The notes below the pieces were generated by a model. It saw only the letters and a program-made list of their open reading frames with translations. It made no database searches and was not told the DNA's origin. Made by a program: the position numbers and the translations under genes. Of a stretch of DNA of 64,000 bases, positions 16,673 to 24,487 are shown one piece after another. Source of the DNA: COMBO-56-21 sp041559015 (GTDB lineage: Archaea > Thermoplasmatota > Thermoplasmata > UBA10834). Every line of letters begins with the position of its first letter. Position 1 is the stretch's first letter. Location of the stretch: positions 7,630 through 71,629 of the forward strand of contig JBFFED010000004.1 of assembly GCA_041559015.1 (NCBI GenBank), given 5' to 3'.

Positions 16673-17086
16673 ATGAGACAAGTGGCCTGGATACCGATAG
16701 CGATTTTCGCGGGAGGCCTGGTGCTCATAGCGTCAGCGGTCGCGACTGGCGAAGCTGAGGTGTCCCTGTTCCTGATATTCCCAGTCTTCTCGGGGTCGAG
16801 CGGCCTCTTCCTCCTCGGGACCCTCCTGATCGTCCTGAGCTTCATAGTCGGGTTCCTGATGCTGACAATGGGACAGCTGGAACTGCAGTCCACTAGGACC
16901 GCGGAGCAAGTGGCTATCGGTTCGAAGGCGGAAGATGGGGTTGCTGGGAAGGATTTCGGGGGTGTTGTGCTGATCGGCCCTGTCCCGATCGCTTTCGGCT
17001 CAAGCCGGACCATGGCTCTGTTCATGCTCGTGCTCGGGATAGTCGTGGCGATTATACTACTCGGCATCCTCGCCATGCTTGCGTAG
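16673..17086 (+). CDS. DUF131/TIGR00304-family small membrane protein
   Basis: A 137-residue membrane protein with four hydrophobic segments. Near the C-terminus the sequence GGVVLIGPVPIAFGSS (about 101-116) is the hallmark of the archaeal DUF131 (TIGR00304) family, function unknown. ATG 16673 is preceded by a run of six G (16664-16669) and is better than the upstream frame start at 16571. The last 30 nt overlap the convergent 74-residue gene. Confidence 0.75.
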   Translation: MRQVAWIPIAIFAGGLVLIASAVATGEAEVSLFLIFPVFSGSSGLFLLGTLLIVLSFIVGFLMLTMGQLELQSTRTAEQVAIGSKAEDGVAGKDFGGVVLIGPVPIAFGSSRTMALFMLVLGIVVAIILLGILAMLA

Positions 17087-17281
17087 AAGGCCCCTCGCGG
17101 CCTCCTCCACCGTCTTCTTCTCCGCGAGCGCGCGCTCACGCACCTCTGACATAATCCCGACATAGGCCGAGAAATCGAGCTCCCTCTTCCTGGCCACCCT
17201 GCCCACAGCCTGCTCGAGGGACTCCTTCCTCCTGCGGGTCTCGACCGCCTCCCTGAGGATCTCGATGTGCTGTGCCTCCAT
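17057..17281 (-). CDS. Small charged helical protein behind guaAA
   Basis: A 74-residue protein of unknown function, highly charged (many Arg/Glu) and predicted almost wholly helical, with no cysteines or membrane segment. Its ATG follows the stop of the GMP synthase glutaminase subunit by three bases, so it is surely translated from that message if real. The 3' end overlaps the convergent DUF131 gene by 30 nt. Confidence 0.5.
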   Translation of the reverse strand: MEAQHIEILREAVETRRRKESLEQAVGRVARKRELDFSAYVGIMSEVRERALAEKKTVEEAARGLLRKHGEDAE

Positions 17282-17284
17282 CGT

Positions 17285-17860
17285 CTATGCCTTCTTCTTG
17301 GCCTCGCAGATGTCTATGAAGGCCTGGAACATCTCGTAGCCGTTGTCCGTATGCTCCACCTCGGGGTGGAACTGCAGGCCGTAAAGAGGCCGTGAAGTGT
17401 GCTTCATCGCCTGTATCCTGCAGTTGTCGGAATGCGCAAGGGCTATGAAATCTGGCGGCAGCTCAGTGACCTCATCGTTGTGCGACTCCCAGGCCACGAG
17501 CGTGTCGGGAAGGCCCTGAAAAAGATCATCCGGGTCGTCAATAATGATGAGCATCTTGCCGAACTCGGGCACACTGGACGGGCCTGCCTTGCCCCCCATA
17601 TGGGTAGCCATGAACTGATGACCTGCGCATATGCCGAGTATGGGCATCCCCGCCTTGTCTATGTACTCGCCGCAGTTGCCCATCTTCTGCTGATCAAGTC
17701 CGACACGCGGGGCGCCGCCGGACAGGACGAGCCCGTCCGCCTTGATGCTCTCGAGCGGGGCGGTGTTCGGGATGATCTCCGAATCCACACCCAAGTCCCT
17801 GAGGACCCTCCACTCCCTGTGCGTCCATTGACCGCCGTTGTCAACGACCAGTATGCGCAT
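17285..17860 (-). CDS. guaAA: GMP synthase subunit A (glutamine amidotransferase)
   Basis: A 191-residue class I glutamine amidotransferase that supplies ammonia to GMP synthase, the archaeal two-subunit form. Motifs: start MRILVVDNGGQWTHR, LVLSGGAPRV, the nucleophile elbow ILGICAGHQ (Cys), and the catalytic His-Glu in LQFHPEVEHT. The start is ATG 17860, not the upstream in-frame ATG 17884, because the strand beginning MRILVVD is the conserved N-terminus. A minus-strand TTTATATA at 17973-17980 gives a leader of roughly 90 nt. A 74-residue gene follows after 3 nt; subunit B is just upstream on the same strand. Confidence 0.92.
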   Translation of the reverse strand: MRILVVDNGGQWTHREWRVLRDLGVDSEIIPNTAPLESIKADGLVLSGGAPRVGLDQQKMGNCGEYIDKAGMPILGICAGHQFMATHMGGKAGPSSVPEFGKMLIIIDDPDDLFQGLPDTLVAWESHNDEVTELPPDFIALAHSDNCRIQAMKHTSRPLYGLQFHPEVEHTDNGYEMFQAFIDICEAKKKA

Positions 17861-17972
17861 GATGTAGGGGAACATCCCCTGCATATTAAACCCATGCTGA
17901 CCGCCCTCAAGACGGAATCTGGAGGGTCTTCTGGGACCGCCCGTCCAGGGTGTGGGGGCCGAAGCGACTGAC

Positions 17973-17980
17973 TATATAAA
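17973..17980 (-). promoter_or_regulatory. Strong TATA box for guaAA
   Basis: TTTATATA on the minus strand, close to the archaeal consensus; expected start near 17950. It lies between guaAB and guaAA, so subunit A can be transcribed separately from the purE-guaAB unit. Confidence 0.6.
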
Positions 17981-18042
17981 CCTGCGAGAGGCGCACGACT
18001 GCGCCCTGAACGGATTCCTCCGATCGAGGGCAGGGAGTCGGT

Positions 18043-18990
18043 TCACTCCCACTCTATGGTCGCCGGGGGCTTGTGTGTGATGTCGTAGACGACCCTGTTA
18101 ACCTTGTCCTTCATCCTGTTCGTTATGCGGATGGATATCTGTTCAAGGACCTCGTGCGGGATCTTGGAGTACACCGCGGTCATGGCGTCGACTGAGTCGA
18201 CGGCCCTGACGGCTATCGTGTAACCGTACGCGCGTATGTCCCCGTGCACGCCCACGCTCTTGACAGGCAGAAGGACCGCGAAGTACTGCCACGGGAGTTT
18301 CATCTTCCCCTCGGCCGAGGCCTTCTCGATCTCCTCCTCGACGATGGCACACGCCTCCCGGACGATTGCGACAGACTCCCTGGTCGGTTCGCCCATGACC
18401 CTTATGGCCAGGGCCGGCCCCGGGAAGGGCTGCTTCTCGGCCACCTCTATCTTCAGGGCCCTGGCGACCTTGCGCACCTCATCTTTGTAGAGATCCCTGA
18501 GCGGCTCGACCAGCTTCAGGTTGAGGTCCTTCGGCAGCCCGCCGACGTTGTGATGGCTCTTGATGGTGTCCCTCATGCCCCCGCCACTCTCGATCCAGTC
18601 AGGGGCTATGGTGCCCTGGACGAGGTATTCCGCCCCGGACTTCTTCGCCTCCCGCTCGAACACGCGTATGAACTTCTCGCCAATGATCTTCCTCTTGGTC
18701 TCAGGCTCGGTGACGCCCTTCAGGGCGTCGAAGTACTCATCGCTGGCATCAACGATCATATGGTTGACCCCCAGGCGTCTGAGCATCTTGTCCACGCTCT
18801 CGTTCTCGCCCTTCCTCATGAAGCCCGTGTCGACATAGACCGCGAACAGCCTGTCGCCTATGGCCCTGCTGACGAGGGCCGCACAGACCGTGCTATCGAC
18901 TCCTCCGGAGGCGGCTATGATTGCCTTGCCCTTGACCTCTTCCTGCAGCTTCTTGACCTGTTGGTCGATGAATCTCTGGGGGTCGGACAT
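18043..18990 (-). CDS. guaAB: GMP synthase subunit B (ATP pyrophosphatase)
   Basis: A 315-residue PP-loop ATP pyrophosphatase that adenylates XMP and aminates it with ammonia from subunit A. The PP-loop is ASGGVDSTVCAAL (about 27-39); the C-terminal dimerisation domain has RPFPGP-like KQPFPGPALAIR and the ending ITNRMKDKVNRVVYDITHKPPATIEWE pattern of GuaA. It starts directly after the purE stop (TAG followed at once by ATG), so the two are cotranscribed. Confidence 0.93.
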   Translation of the reverse strand: MSDPQRFIDQQVKKLQEEVKGKAIIAASGGVDSTVCAALVSRAIGDRLFAVYVDTGFMRKGENESVDKMLRRLGVNHMIVDASDEYFDALKGVTEPETKRKIIGEKFIRVFEREAKKSGAEYLVQGTIAPDWIESGGGMRDTIKSHHNVGGLPKDLNLKLVEPLRDLYKDEVRKVARALKIEVAEKQPFPGPALAIRVMGEPTRESVAIVREACAIVEEEIEKASAEGKMKLPWQYFAVLLPVKSVGVHGDIRAYGYTIAVRAVDSVDAMTAVYSKIPHEVLEQISIRITNRMKDKVNRVVYDITHKPPATIEWE

Positions 18991-19455
18991 CTAAACCTCA
19001 ACTTCCTTGGAGTCGCGCATGACAGAGTCCTTGAGCCTCTGCCTGTGGTCCTCAAGCGCCCTCCTGACCTTCTCGTCCTTGAGGGCGATGATCTCAGCTG
19101 CGAGAAGGGCGGCGTTGTCCCCCCTGTCGAGTCCAACGCCTGCGACAGGTATTCCCGGGGGCATCTGTACGACGGAGAGTATGGAATCCAGGTTGACCGC
19201 GCCGCTGACGGGCACGCCTATGACCGGCTTGGTCGTGCGCGCAGCGATAACTCCCGGGAGCGCAGCCGAAAGGCCCGCGATGGCGATGAACACCTCGGCG
19301 TCCGCCTCCGCCACGAGCCTGTCCACCAGCTCGGGCGTCCTGTGCGCGCTCGCGACGGTCAGCTTGTACTTCACGCCGAGCTCCTTAAGGACGGAGACGG
19401 CCTTCTCCGCCACCTTCATGTCGCTCTTGCTGCCTAGAACTATCTGGACGCTCAT
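18991..19455 (-). CDS. purE: PurE, N5-carboxyaminoimidazole ribonucleotide mutase
   Basis: A 154-residue PurE for IMP synthesis, converting N5-CAIR (or AIR plus CO2, in class II) to CAIR. Motifs: VLGSKSDMKVA (about 5-15), the active-site VASAHRTPE (about 34-42), IAGLSAALPGVIAA, and VVQMPPGIPVAGVGLD. The last motif departs from the usual class I sequence, so the class is left open. It leads the purE-guaAB unit; purK is not in the window. Confidence 0.88.
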   Translation of the reverse strand: MSVQIVLGSKSDMKVAEKAVSVLKELGVKYKLTVASAHRTPELVDRLVAEADAEVFIAIAGLSAALPGVIAARTTKPVIGVPVSGAVNLDSILSVVQMPPGIPVAGVGLDRGDNAALLAAEIIALKDEKVRRALEDHRQRLKDSVMRDSKEVEV

Positions 19456-19501
19456 CAGAAAAGGTAGAAGGATAGTCTGTAGAAATACGTTTGCTACGTC
19501 T

Positions 19502-19801
19502 TCACGACTTCATTATCGCGACGAGGAATACCCCTATCGCCGCAAGGGCTCCCAGAACGCCGGCGAGGATGTACAGGAACGCATTCCAGACGACCTCGCT
19601 CAGGTTGACGTCTATGGCCGCGACCGAGTCCAGGCCCATGACCACCCAAAGCACACCGATGACCACGCCTATCACGAGCAGGGCGACTCCGATCATCCTG
19701 CTCTTGCCGCTGCCGAAGTACGCAGTGAATATGCCCGCCAACAGCATGAACAGCGCGAACACTAGTATCAGCACTGTCAAGAACTCCCACAGACCCATCA
19801 T
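19502..19801 (-). CDS. Small three-helix membrane protein
   Basis: A 99-residue hydrophobic protein with three predicted helices (about 5-30, 36-58, 74-97) and a short extracellular or cytoplasmic loop with the sequence DSVAAIDVNLSEV. I do not recognise the family. It lies 26 nt downstream of a stand-alone Lrp ligand domain on the same strand and could be cotranscribed with it. Confidence 0.55.
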   Translation of the reverse strand: MMGLWEFLTVLILVFALFMLLAGIFTAYFGSGKSRMIGVALLVIGVVIGVLWVVMGLDSVAAIDVNLSEVVWNAFLYILAGVLGALAAIGVFLVAIMKS

Positions 19802-19827
19802 TCAAATCACCGTTCAGTACCGATGGT

Positions 19828-20061
19828 CTAGAACTTGATCCCTGTCAGGGTTTTCGTGTCAATCACACCGGGTATAGAGCGTACCTTGTCCACTACGACC
19901 TGTCCCAGGAGGTTGAAGTCCTCGGCCTCGATCTTCGCGATCAGGTCGTACTCTCCGAAGAGGGGGTGCAATTCGACGACTTCCTTCACCTTGAGGAGCT
20001 CGTTGTAGACTTCGTGCTCTTTTGCTGGCGCGGTGCTTATGAGTATGAAACCCACGGCCAT
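19828..20061 (-). CDS. Stand-alone Lrp/AsnC ligand-binding (RAM) domain protein
   Basis: A 77-residue protein that is only the effector-binding half of Lrp/AsnC regulators: AVGFILISTAPAKEHEVYNELLKV, then HPLFGEYDLIAKIEAEDFNLLGQVV and IPGVIDTKTL at the end. The order beta-alpha-beta-beta-alpha-beta and the G-E-Y-D turn are typical. With no DNA-binding domain it may sense amino acids or modify a full-length Lrp partner by oligomer mixing. Confidence 0.8.
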   Translation of the reverse strand: MAVGFILISTAPAKEHEVYNELLKVKEVVELHPLFGEYDLIAKIEAEDFNLLGQVVVDKVRSIPGVIDTKTLTGIKF

Positions 20062-20113
20062 CTGGTCCTCACCGATTCGGTATAATGGGGTGTCCTGTCA
20101 TAAACCTTTCTAC

Positions 20114-20866
20114 CTACGCAATCGAATGCCAGAGTACTGGCATGACTTCGCCCGCGCGCCCAATTATCGACATGTCCGCGTAGGTCGAGACCTCGGTCGG
20201 TTCCGTGTTGACCTCGATGACCATCCCGCCTGAATTCTTGGTGATGACCGGGAGAGCGGCCGCGGGGTACACGACCGCTGATGTGCCGACAACGAACATC
20301 AACTCGCTCGTCCGAGCGACCTCTGAGGCTTCATCAACCGCGGCCCCGGGGAGCTGCTCGCCGAACCAAACTACATCCGGTCTCATCGGTGCGCCGCATT
20401 GGCAGAGCGGAGGTATCTCCTTCACCGGCTCGTTCAGGGTGACTACTGTCCCGTCCCGCTCGCACCTCAGCCTCCACATGTTCCCGTGCAGCTCGATTAT
20501 CCTCTTGCTGCCTGCACGCACATGGAAGCTGTCGATGTTCTGGGTGAGCACTGCGAAGGACTCGTAATGCCGCTCCATATCCGCGATGATCTCGTGAGCT
20601 CGGTTGGGTCTGGCTTTCGCAACCTCGACCTGCCTCAGCTGGTACCATTCCCACACAAGCCCCGGGTCCTTGAGGAACCCTTCCCTGGTGGCGAGCACGC
20701 GCCAGTCGTATTTCGACCAGACGCCGTCCGCACCCCTGAATGTCGGGACTCCGCTCTCGGCGGATACGCCTGCCCCGGTCAGCACGGATGCACTCCTCAC
20801 AGCCCGGATGCGCTCCCTTACGGCGCCCGGAATCTTCAGATGGCCATCCTCGAGAACGATGTGCAT
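20114..20866 (-). CDS. cobB: Sir2-family NAD-dependent protein deacylase
   Basis: A 250-residue sirtuin. NAD-binding motif TGAGVSAESGVPTFRG (about 28-43), catalytic segment LTQNIDSFH followed by ELHGNMW (catalytic His), then a small zinc module and RPDVVWFGE, and VVGTSAVVYPAA. The helix after the first motif contains W-E-W-Y-Q-L-R: the Tyr and Arg (YxxR) that mark class III sirtuins such as E. coli CobB and SIRT5. The zinc module has one Cys (RCERD) in place of the first CxxC and CQC for the second. ATG 20866 lies two bases after the PfkB stop. Confidence 0.88.
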   Translation of the reverse strand: MHIVLEDGHLKIPGAVRERIRAVRSASVLTGAGVSAESGVPTFRGADGVWSKYDWRVLATREGFLKDPGLVWEWYQLRQVEVAKARPNRAHEIIADMERHYESFAVLTQNIDSFHVRAGSKRIIELHGNMWRLRCERDGTVVTLNEPVKEIPPLCQCGAPMRPDVVWFGEQLPGAAVDEASEVARTSELMFVVGTSAVVYPAAALPVITKNSGGMVIEVNTEPTEVSTYADMSIIGRAGEVMPVLWHSIA

Positions 20867-20868
20867 CC

Positions 20869-21792
20869 TCAGACGCACTTCCTGCGGGCAGCCCTCCGCT
20901 GGACCATGTCCCAGGTGGGGAGCGTGCTCTGGGACCCCTCGCTCTCCACGACAAACGAAGCGGTCGAGGCCCCCACCCAGGCGCACTCCTCGATGGGCAG
21001 CGAGCGACTCAGCCCAGCGTAGAATCCAGCCCTGAACCCATCCCCGGCGCCCGTCGTGTCCACGACCTTGTCCGGTTGTATGGTTCCCACGAGTATGTCG
21101 TCGTCCTCCGTTATGATCCTGCTGCCCTCTCCCCCCCTGGTGTTAACGACCATCTTCACATATGAGAGCAGCTCCTGGTCCTCTGCGAGGTTGAGATAGC
21201 TCTTTGCCCGTTCGAGTTCTGATGTGTTGGCGAAGAATATGTCCGTGTTCTCCAGCACGGCCTTCAGGCTCTCAGGGGTGTACACATAGTGTAGCTCCTG
21301 TGCTGGATCGAATGCGACCGTCTTCTTCCTTCTGCGGGCGCGCTTGGCGACCTTTAGCATGTACGAGGGCCTGCCGGTGCCTATGTGGACGAACTTCGAG
21401 CTGTCGGTGGTGTGCGTCCTGATCGGCAGCCTCTCCTGCTCGAGGACGGCTCCCTGGTCCACGAAACCTATCTGGTTGTGGTTCGAGTCAGACACGAGTA
21501 TGATGAACGGCGTACGCTTGCCCCTGAGTCGGACGACATCCGCCGTGTCCACACCACTCTCTCTGAGGGACTCCATGAATGCCTTCGGGAAGTCGTCTCC
21601 GACATGGCATGCGAGAGCCGTCCTCACGTCGAGGGTCGCCGCGATTCGCGCTAGGTTCGCCCCCGTCCCACCGAAGTGCTGCTTCCGTTCCTTCAGCTCG
21701 ACGCAGGTGTTCGGTTTCGGGAACTCATCCGAGTTGTATATCAGGTCAAGAGCGGCGTGACCGTAGACCCCCAAGAAGTTGCTGTTGCGCAA
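20869..21792 (-). CDS. PfkB-family carbohydrate/nucleoside kinase
   Basis: A 307-residue ribokinase-like kinase. N-terminal GVYGHAALDLIYN and FGGTGANLARIAATL are the PfkB signature 1 region; signature 2 DTTGAGDGFRAGFYAGL (about 245-261) holds the catalytic Asp. The middle contains FANTSELERAK and VVNTRGGEGS. Substrate (ribose, nucleoside, fructose phosphate) is not readable from sequence alone. It is followed two bases later by the sirtuin gene, so both are probably one transcript. Confidence 0.85.
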   Translation of the reverse strand: MRNSNFLGVYGHAALDLIYNSDEFPKPNTCVELKERKQHFGGTGANLARIAATLDVRTALACHVGDDFPKAFMESLRESGVDTADVVRLRGKRTPFIILVSDSNHNQIGFVDQGAVLEQERLPIRTHTTDSSKFVHIGTGRPSYMLKVAKRARRRKKTVAFDPAQELHYVYTPESLKAVLENTDIFFANTSELERAKSYLNLAEDQELLSYVKMVVNTRGGEGSRIITEDDDILVGTIQPDKVVDTTGAGDGFRAGFYAGLSRSLPIEECAWVGASTASFVVESEGSQSTLPTWDMVQRRAARRKCV

Positions 21793-21954
21793 ACTGCCCC
21801 CTCAAATACGGCGTCCCGTATCAGCTGGCTCGTTATTGAAAATTGGGGCACTCGGCCATTGGCGGCCCCGCGGCTCATTGTACTTAAATCTCACTCAGAG
21901 CCAGACTGGGGCGGGGGCGTCCTTACCGTGTCACCGAATGTCATTGTGCGCGGC

Positions 21955-23199
21955 TCAGGTGCCCTCTCTCCAACTCCGGACATAGTCCTGCTGCCCCTTC
22001 GAGAGCTTGTCGATACTCACGCCCATCGTCTCGAGCTTAATCCTCGCGACCATGTCGTCGAGGTGGTCAGGGACATCGTAAACGTTCGGCTCGAGGGTCT
22101 GCGCGCTGAAGTCAAGGTACTCAAGGCACAGGACCTGGATCGCGAAGCTCATGTCCATGATCTCCACCGGGTGCCCCTGGCCGGCAGCGAGGTTGACCAG
22201 TCTCCCTTCCGCCAGGAGGTAGACCTTCTGTCCGCTCCTGAGCTGGTACTCCTCCACCGATTCCCTGACCTTCCTGTGCCTCCTGGACAGCTTCTCCAGG
22301 GCGGCCTTGGATATCTCGTTGTCGAAGTGCCCCGAGTTGGCGAGCACGCAGCCGTCCTTCATGGCCTTGATGTCCTCTGCGGTAACGACGTCCTTGCATC
22401 CTGTGGCCGAGACGATGAAGTCCGCCTCCCGGGCCGCCTGTCGCATAGGCATGACCGCGAAGCCGTCCAGCTTCGCCTCGATCGCCCTAATCGGGTCTAC
22501 CTCGCAGACGATCACGTCCGCCCCCATGCCCTTTGCACGCATCGCGATGCCCCGTCCACACCAGCCGTATCCGGCGACCACGAAGCTCTTCCCCGCAATC
22601 ACGAGGTTGGTCGACGCCATTATCCCATCCATGGTGGACTGGCCGGTGCCGTACCGGTTGTCGAACAGGTATTTCATGTATGCGTCGTTGACCGACATCA
22701 CGGGGAACTTGAGCGCGCCCTCCTGGGCCATCGCTCGAAGACGCATCACGCCGGTGGTCGTCTCCTCGTTCGCGCCCTTGACCTTGCTGAGTAGGTCCTT
22801 GCGCTTCGTGTGTAGCAGGAATATCAGGTCGGCTCCGTCATCTATCACGTAGTCGGGCCGTATGTCCAAGACCTTGTTCAGGGATTGGTAGTACTGCCTG
22901 TTCGTCTGGTCCTTCTTGGCGTATGTCTCGAGGTCGTACTCCTTGTTCAGGGCGAGAGCGACGGAATCGTCGGTCGAGAGCGGGTTGCAGCTCGTGAGCC
23001 TTACCTCGGCGCCCGCCTCCTGGATCGCGAGCGCGAGCACGGCCGTCTTCGCCTCCGTGTGCAACGCCATGCCGACTTTGAGACCTTCGAATGTGCGCTC
23101 TTTGACCATCCTCTCACGGATTTTCCCGAGGACCTTCATATGGGTCCGCGCCCACTCGATTCTATTAACGCCCTTGCGAAGAAGCTCGTCTTTAGCCAT
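21955..23199 (-). CDS. ahcY: S-adenosylhomocysteinase (or archaeal S-inosylhomocysteinase)
   Basis: A 414-residue SAHase. Substrate and NAD motifs: ALHTEAKTAVLAL, SCNPLSTDD, YVIDDGADLIFLLH, EETTTGVMRL, NDAYMKYLFDNRYGTGQS, the NAD-binding VVAGYGWCGRG (about 217-227) and the C-terminal AAGQGHPVEIMDMSFA. It hydrolyses the methyl-donor by-product to homocysteine and adenosine; some archaeal homologues prefer S-inosylhomocysteine. The C-terminal Lys/Tyr extension of longer bacterial enzymes is short here. AT-rich TTATTAG around 23228-23236 on the minus strand is near-leaderless spacing. Confidence 0.93.
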   Translation of the reverse strand: MAKDELLRKGVNRIEWARTHMKVLGKIRERMVKERTFEGLKVGMALHTEAKTAVLALAIQEAGAEVRLTSCNPLSTDDSVALALNKEYDLETYAKKDQTNRQYYQSLNKVLDIRPDYVIDDGADLIFLLHTKRKDLLSKVKGANEETTTGVMRLRAMAQEGALKFPVMSVNDAYMKYLFDNRYGTGQSTMDGIMASTNLVIAGKSFVVAGYGWCGRGIAMRAKGMGADVIVCEVDPIRAIEAKLDGFAVMPMRQAAREADFIVSATGCKDVVTAEDIKAMKDGCVLANSGHFDNEISKAALEKLSRRHRKVRESVEEYQLRSGQKVYLLAEGRLVNLAAGQGHPVEIMDMSFAIQVLCLEYLDFSAQTLEPNVYDVPDHLDDMVARIKLETMGVSIDKLSKGQQDYVRSWREGT

Positions 23200-23327
23200 G
23201 CTACCACTGATGCATCTGATGCTTCCCTAATAACTGTTGTTGCGGGACAGCGAGCCGGATTGGAATTACGTTCGAACGCCCATGGTCCTGACGACGGCGG
23301 CGATTCCGCTGCGTCCTGGGCGGGCCG

Positions 23328-24074
23328 TTACTCGGACGCCCTGAGGTTGGAGCCCATGCCCGCCATGACGGCCCTGAGGTTCTCGTCCCTGTCGTACTTC
23401 GACAGGGCGAGCGAGGCCGCCCGCCTGTCCTCGGACAGGTCCTCGACGTTCTTGACCAGCTCCGGTATTGCCCGTGTGACCTCGTCCACAATCGTGACGG
23501 TCGCGCTCCGAGAGGTGCGTGAGAGAGGGTTAAGGTCAATCGCGACGGTTCTCTTTCCCATACTGGCGAGTACCTCTGCCCTGTCCCCGTCCTCGAGCGG
23601 TATCAGCACTACATCCGCCGAATAGATGCCGTCCTTCGAACACAAGCCCCTTGCGTGCTCGACCCCGGGAATGGCCGCGTCCGGCAGGAAGCCGAGAACC
23701 CCTCTGGCGCCATTGCGCTCCATGAGCGCCTGTATCTTCGAGACCCTGTCATCCGATCTGTGGAAGAGACTCACCTCGAGTCGGGCCTTCGCGGTCTCGG
23801 CTAGAAGCACGACCTCCTTTGCGCACAGCGCTGCAACGTTGCCGTTCACGGAGATCACTGGCCGCTTCGCTTCGATGAGGAGCGCTGCGGCGGCCCTGCT
23901 CGCTGCCCTGGCCTCCTTGGTAGTCCGCTCCCCGAGGAGATAGTCGAACATCTCTCCCCTGCCGTGCGCGATGAGCCCTTGGGGGGCCACGATCCCGCTC
24001 CGGAATCCCTCGACCAGCCGTTCCCTTAGGACCAGGGAAGCATATCGAGGGTGTGACATCGGTATCTCAGTCAT
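23328..24074 (-). CDS. 4-phosphopantoate--beta-alanine ligase (archaeal CoA pathway)
   Basis: A 248-residue protein of the archaeal phosphopantothenate synthetase family (formerly DUF137). Diagnostic sequence: the N-terminal IPMSHPRYASLVLRERLVEG, then GLIAHGRGEMFDYLLGE (about 36-52), VISVNGNVAALC, and the C-terminal IDLNPLSRTSRSATVTIVDEV. It joins 4-phosphopantoate to beta-alanine with ATP, replacing bacterial pantothenate synthetase. Its partner pantoate kinase is not in the window. It shares an AT-rich upstream region with gar1 on the other strand. Confidence 0.9.
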   Translation of the reverse strand: MTEIPMSHPRYASLVLRERLVEGFRSGIVAPQGLIAHGRGEMFDYLLGERTTKEARAASRAAAALLIEAKRPVISVNGNVAALCAKEVVLLAETAKARLEVSLFHRSDDRVSKIQALMERNGARGVLGFLPDAAIPGVEHARGLCSKDGIYSADVVLIPLEDGDRAEVLASMGKRTVAIDLNPLSRTSRSATVTIVDEVTRAIPELVKNVEDLSEDRRAASLALSKYDRDENLRAVMAGMGSNLRASE

Positions 24075-24141
24075 GACATCACTTCTTGCGCATGCGCGTT
24101 ATAGAGCGGAGACGGCCTCCGACCCCGGAGGGGGGCTCAAA

Positions 24142-24174
24142 CCTTATATACCTTGAGAAAAACATTATATATAA
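24142..24174. promoter_or_regulatory. Divergent TATA elements between phosphopantothenate ligase and gar1
   Basis: Minus-strand TATATAAGG (24142-24150) suits the ligase gene with a leader of about 45 nt. The palindromic TTATATATAA (24165-24174) suits gar1, with a start near 24196 and a leader of about 20 nt. A third AT-rich box (24201-24209) is too near the start codon. Confidence 0.55.
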
Positions 24175-24217
24175 GATTGGCCATAGGGCGCACAGCGTAA
24201 ACTATAAATAGGATTCG

Positions 24218-24487
24218 GTGAGCCCGGTGCGTCTTCTAGGTGTCGTGCAGGACATATCGCACGACGGGAAACTCATCATCAAGGCGAGGTTCGCACCGAG
24301 GACGAGGGAGCTCGTTAGGGACAACCTGAAGGCGGAGGTCGGAAGGGTCGTGAAGGTTTTCGGGCCTGTCCGGTCGCCATACGTGGCTATCGAACCCAAG
24401 AAGGAATTGAAGACCCTTGCTGTGCTCGGCAAGGAGGTCTACGTGCAACAGGAGAGGGAGAATGGCAAAGGTAAGAGAGGAAACTGA
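24218..24487 (+). CDS. gar1: H/ACA ribonucleoprotein subunit Gar1
   Basis: An 89-residue Gar1/Naf1 RNA-binding protein of the H/ACA pseudouridylation particle. The six-stranded barrel is covered by RLLGVVQDISHDGKLIIKA, GRVVKVFGPVRSPYVAIEP and a Lys-rich tail; the F-G-P-V-R-S-P-Y-V segment is the family hallmark. Starts with GTG at 24218 (a second GTG at 24227 is possible). Its last 26 nt overlap the start of tfb, the conserved archaeal gar1-tfb pair. Confidence 0.9.
   Translation: MSPVRLLGVVQDISHDGKLIIKARFAPRTRELVRDNLKAEVGRVVKVFGPVRSPYVAIEPKKELKTLAVLGKEVYVQQERENGKGKRGN

Noticed and set aside
18244..19437. A 397-codon plus-strand frame
   Set aside because: Antisense shadow of guaAB and purE, which both have strong family motifs.
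20869..20986. Forty-residue N-terminal extension of the sirtuin
   Set aside because: It overlaps the PfkB coding region and lacks similarity; ATG 20866 follows the PfkB stop by two bases.
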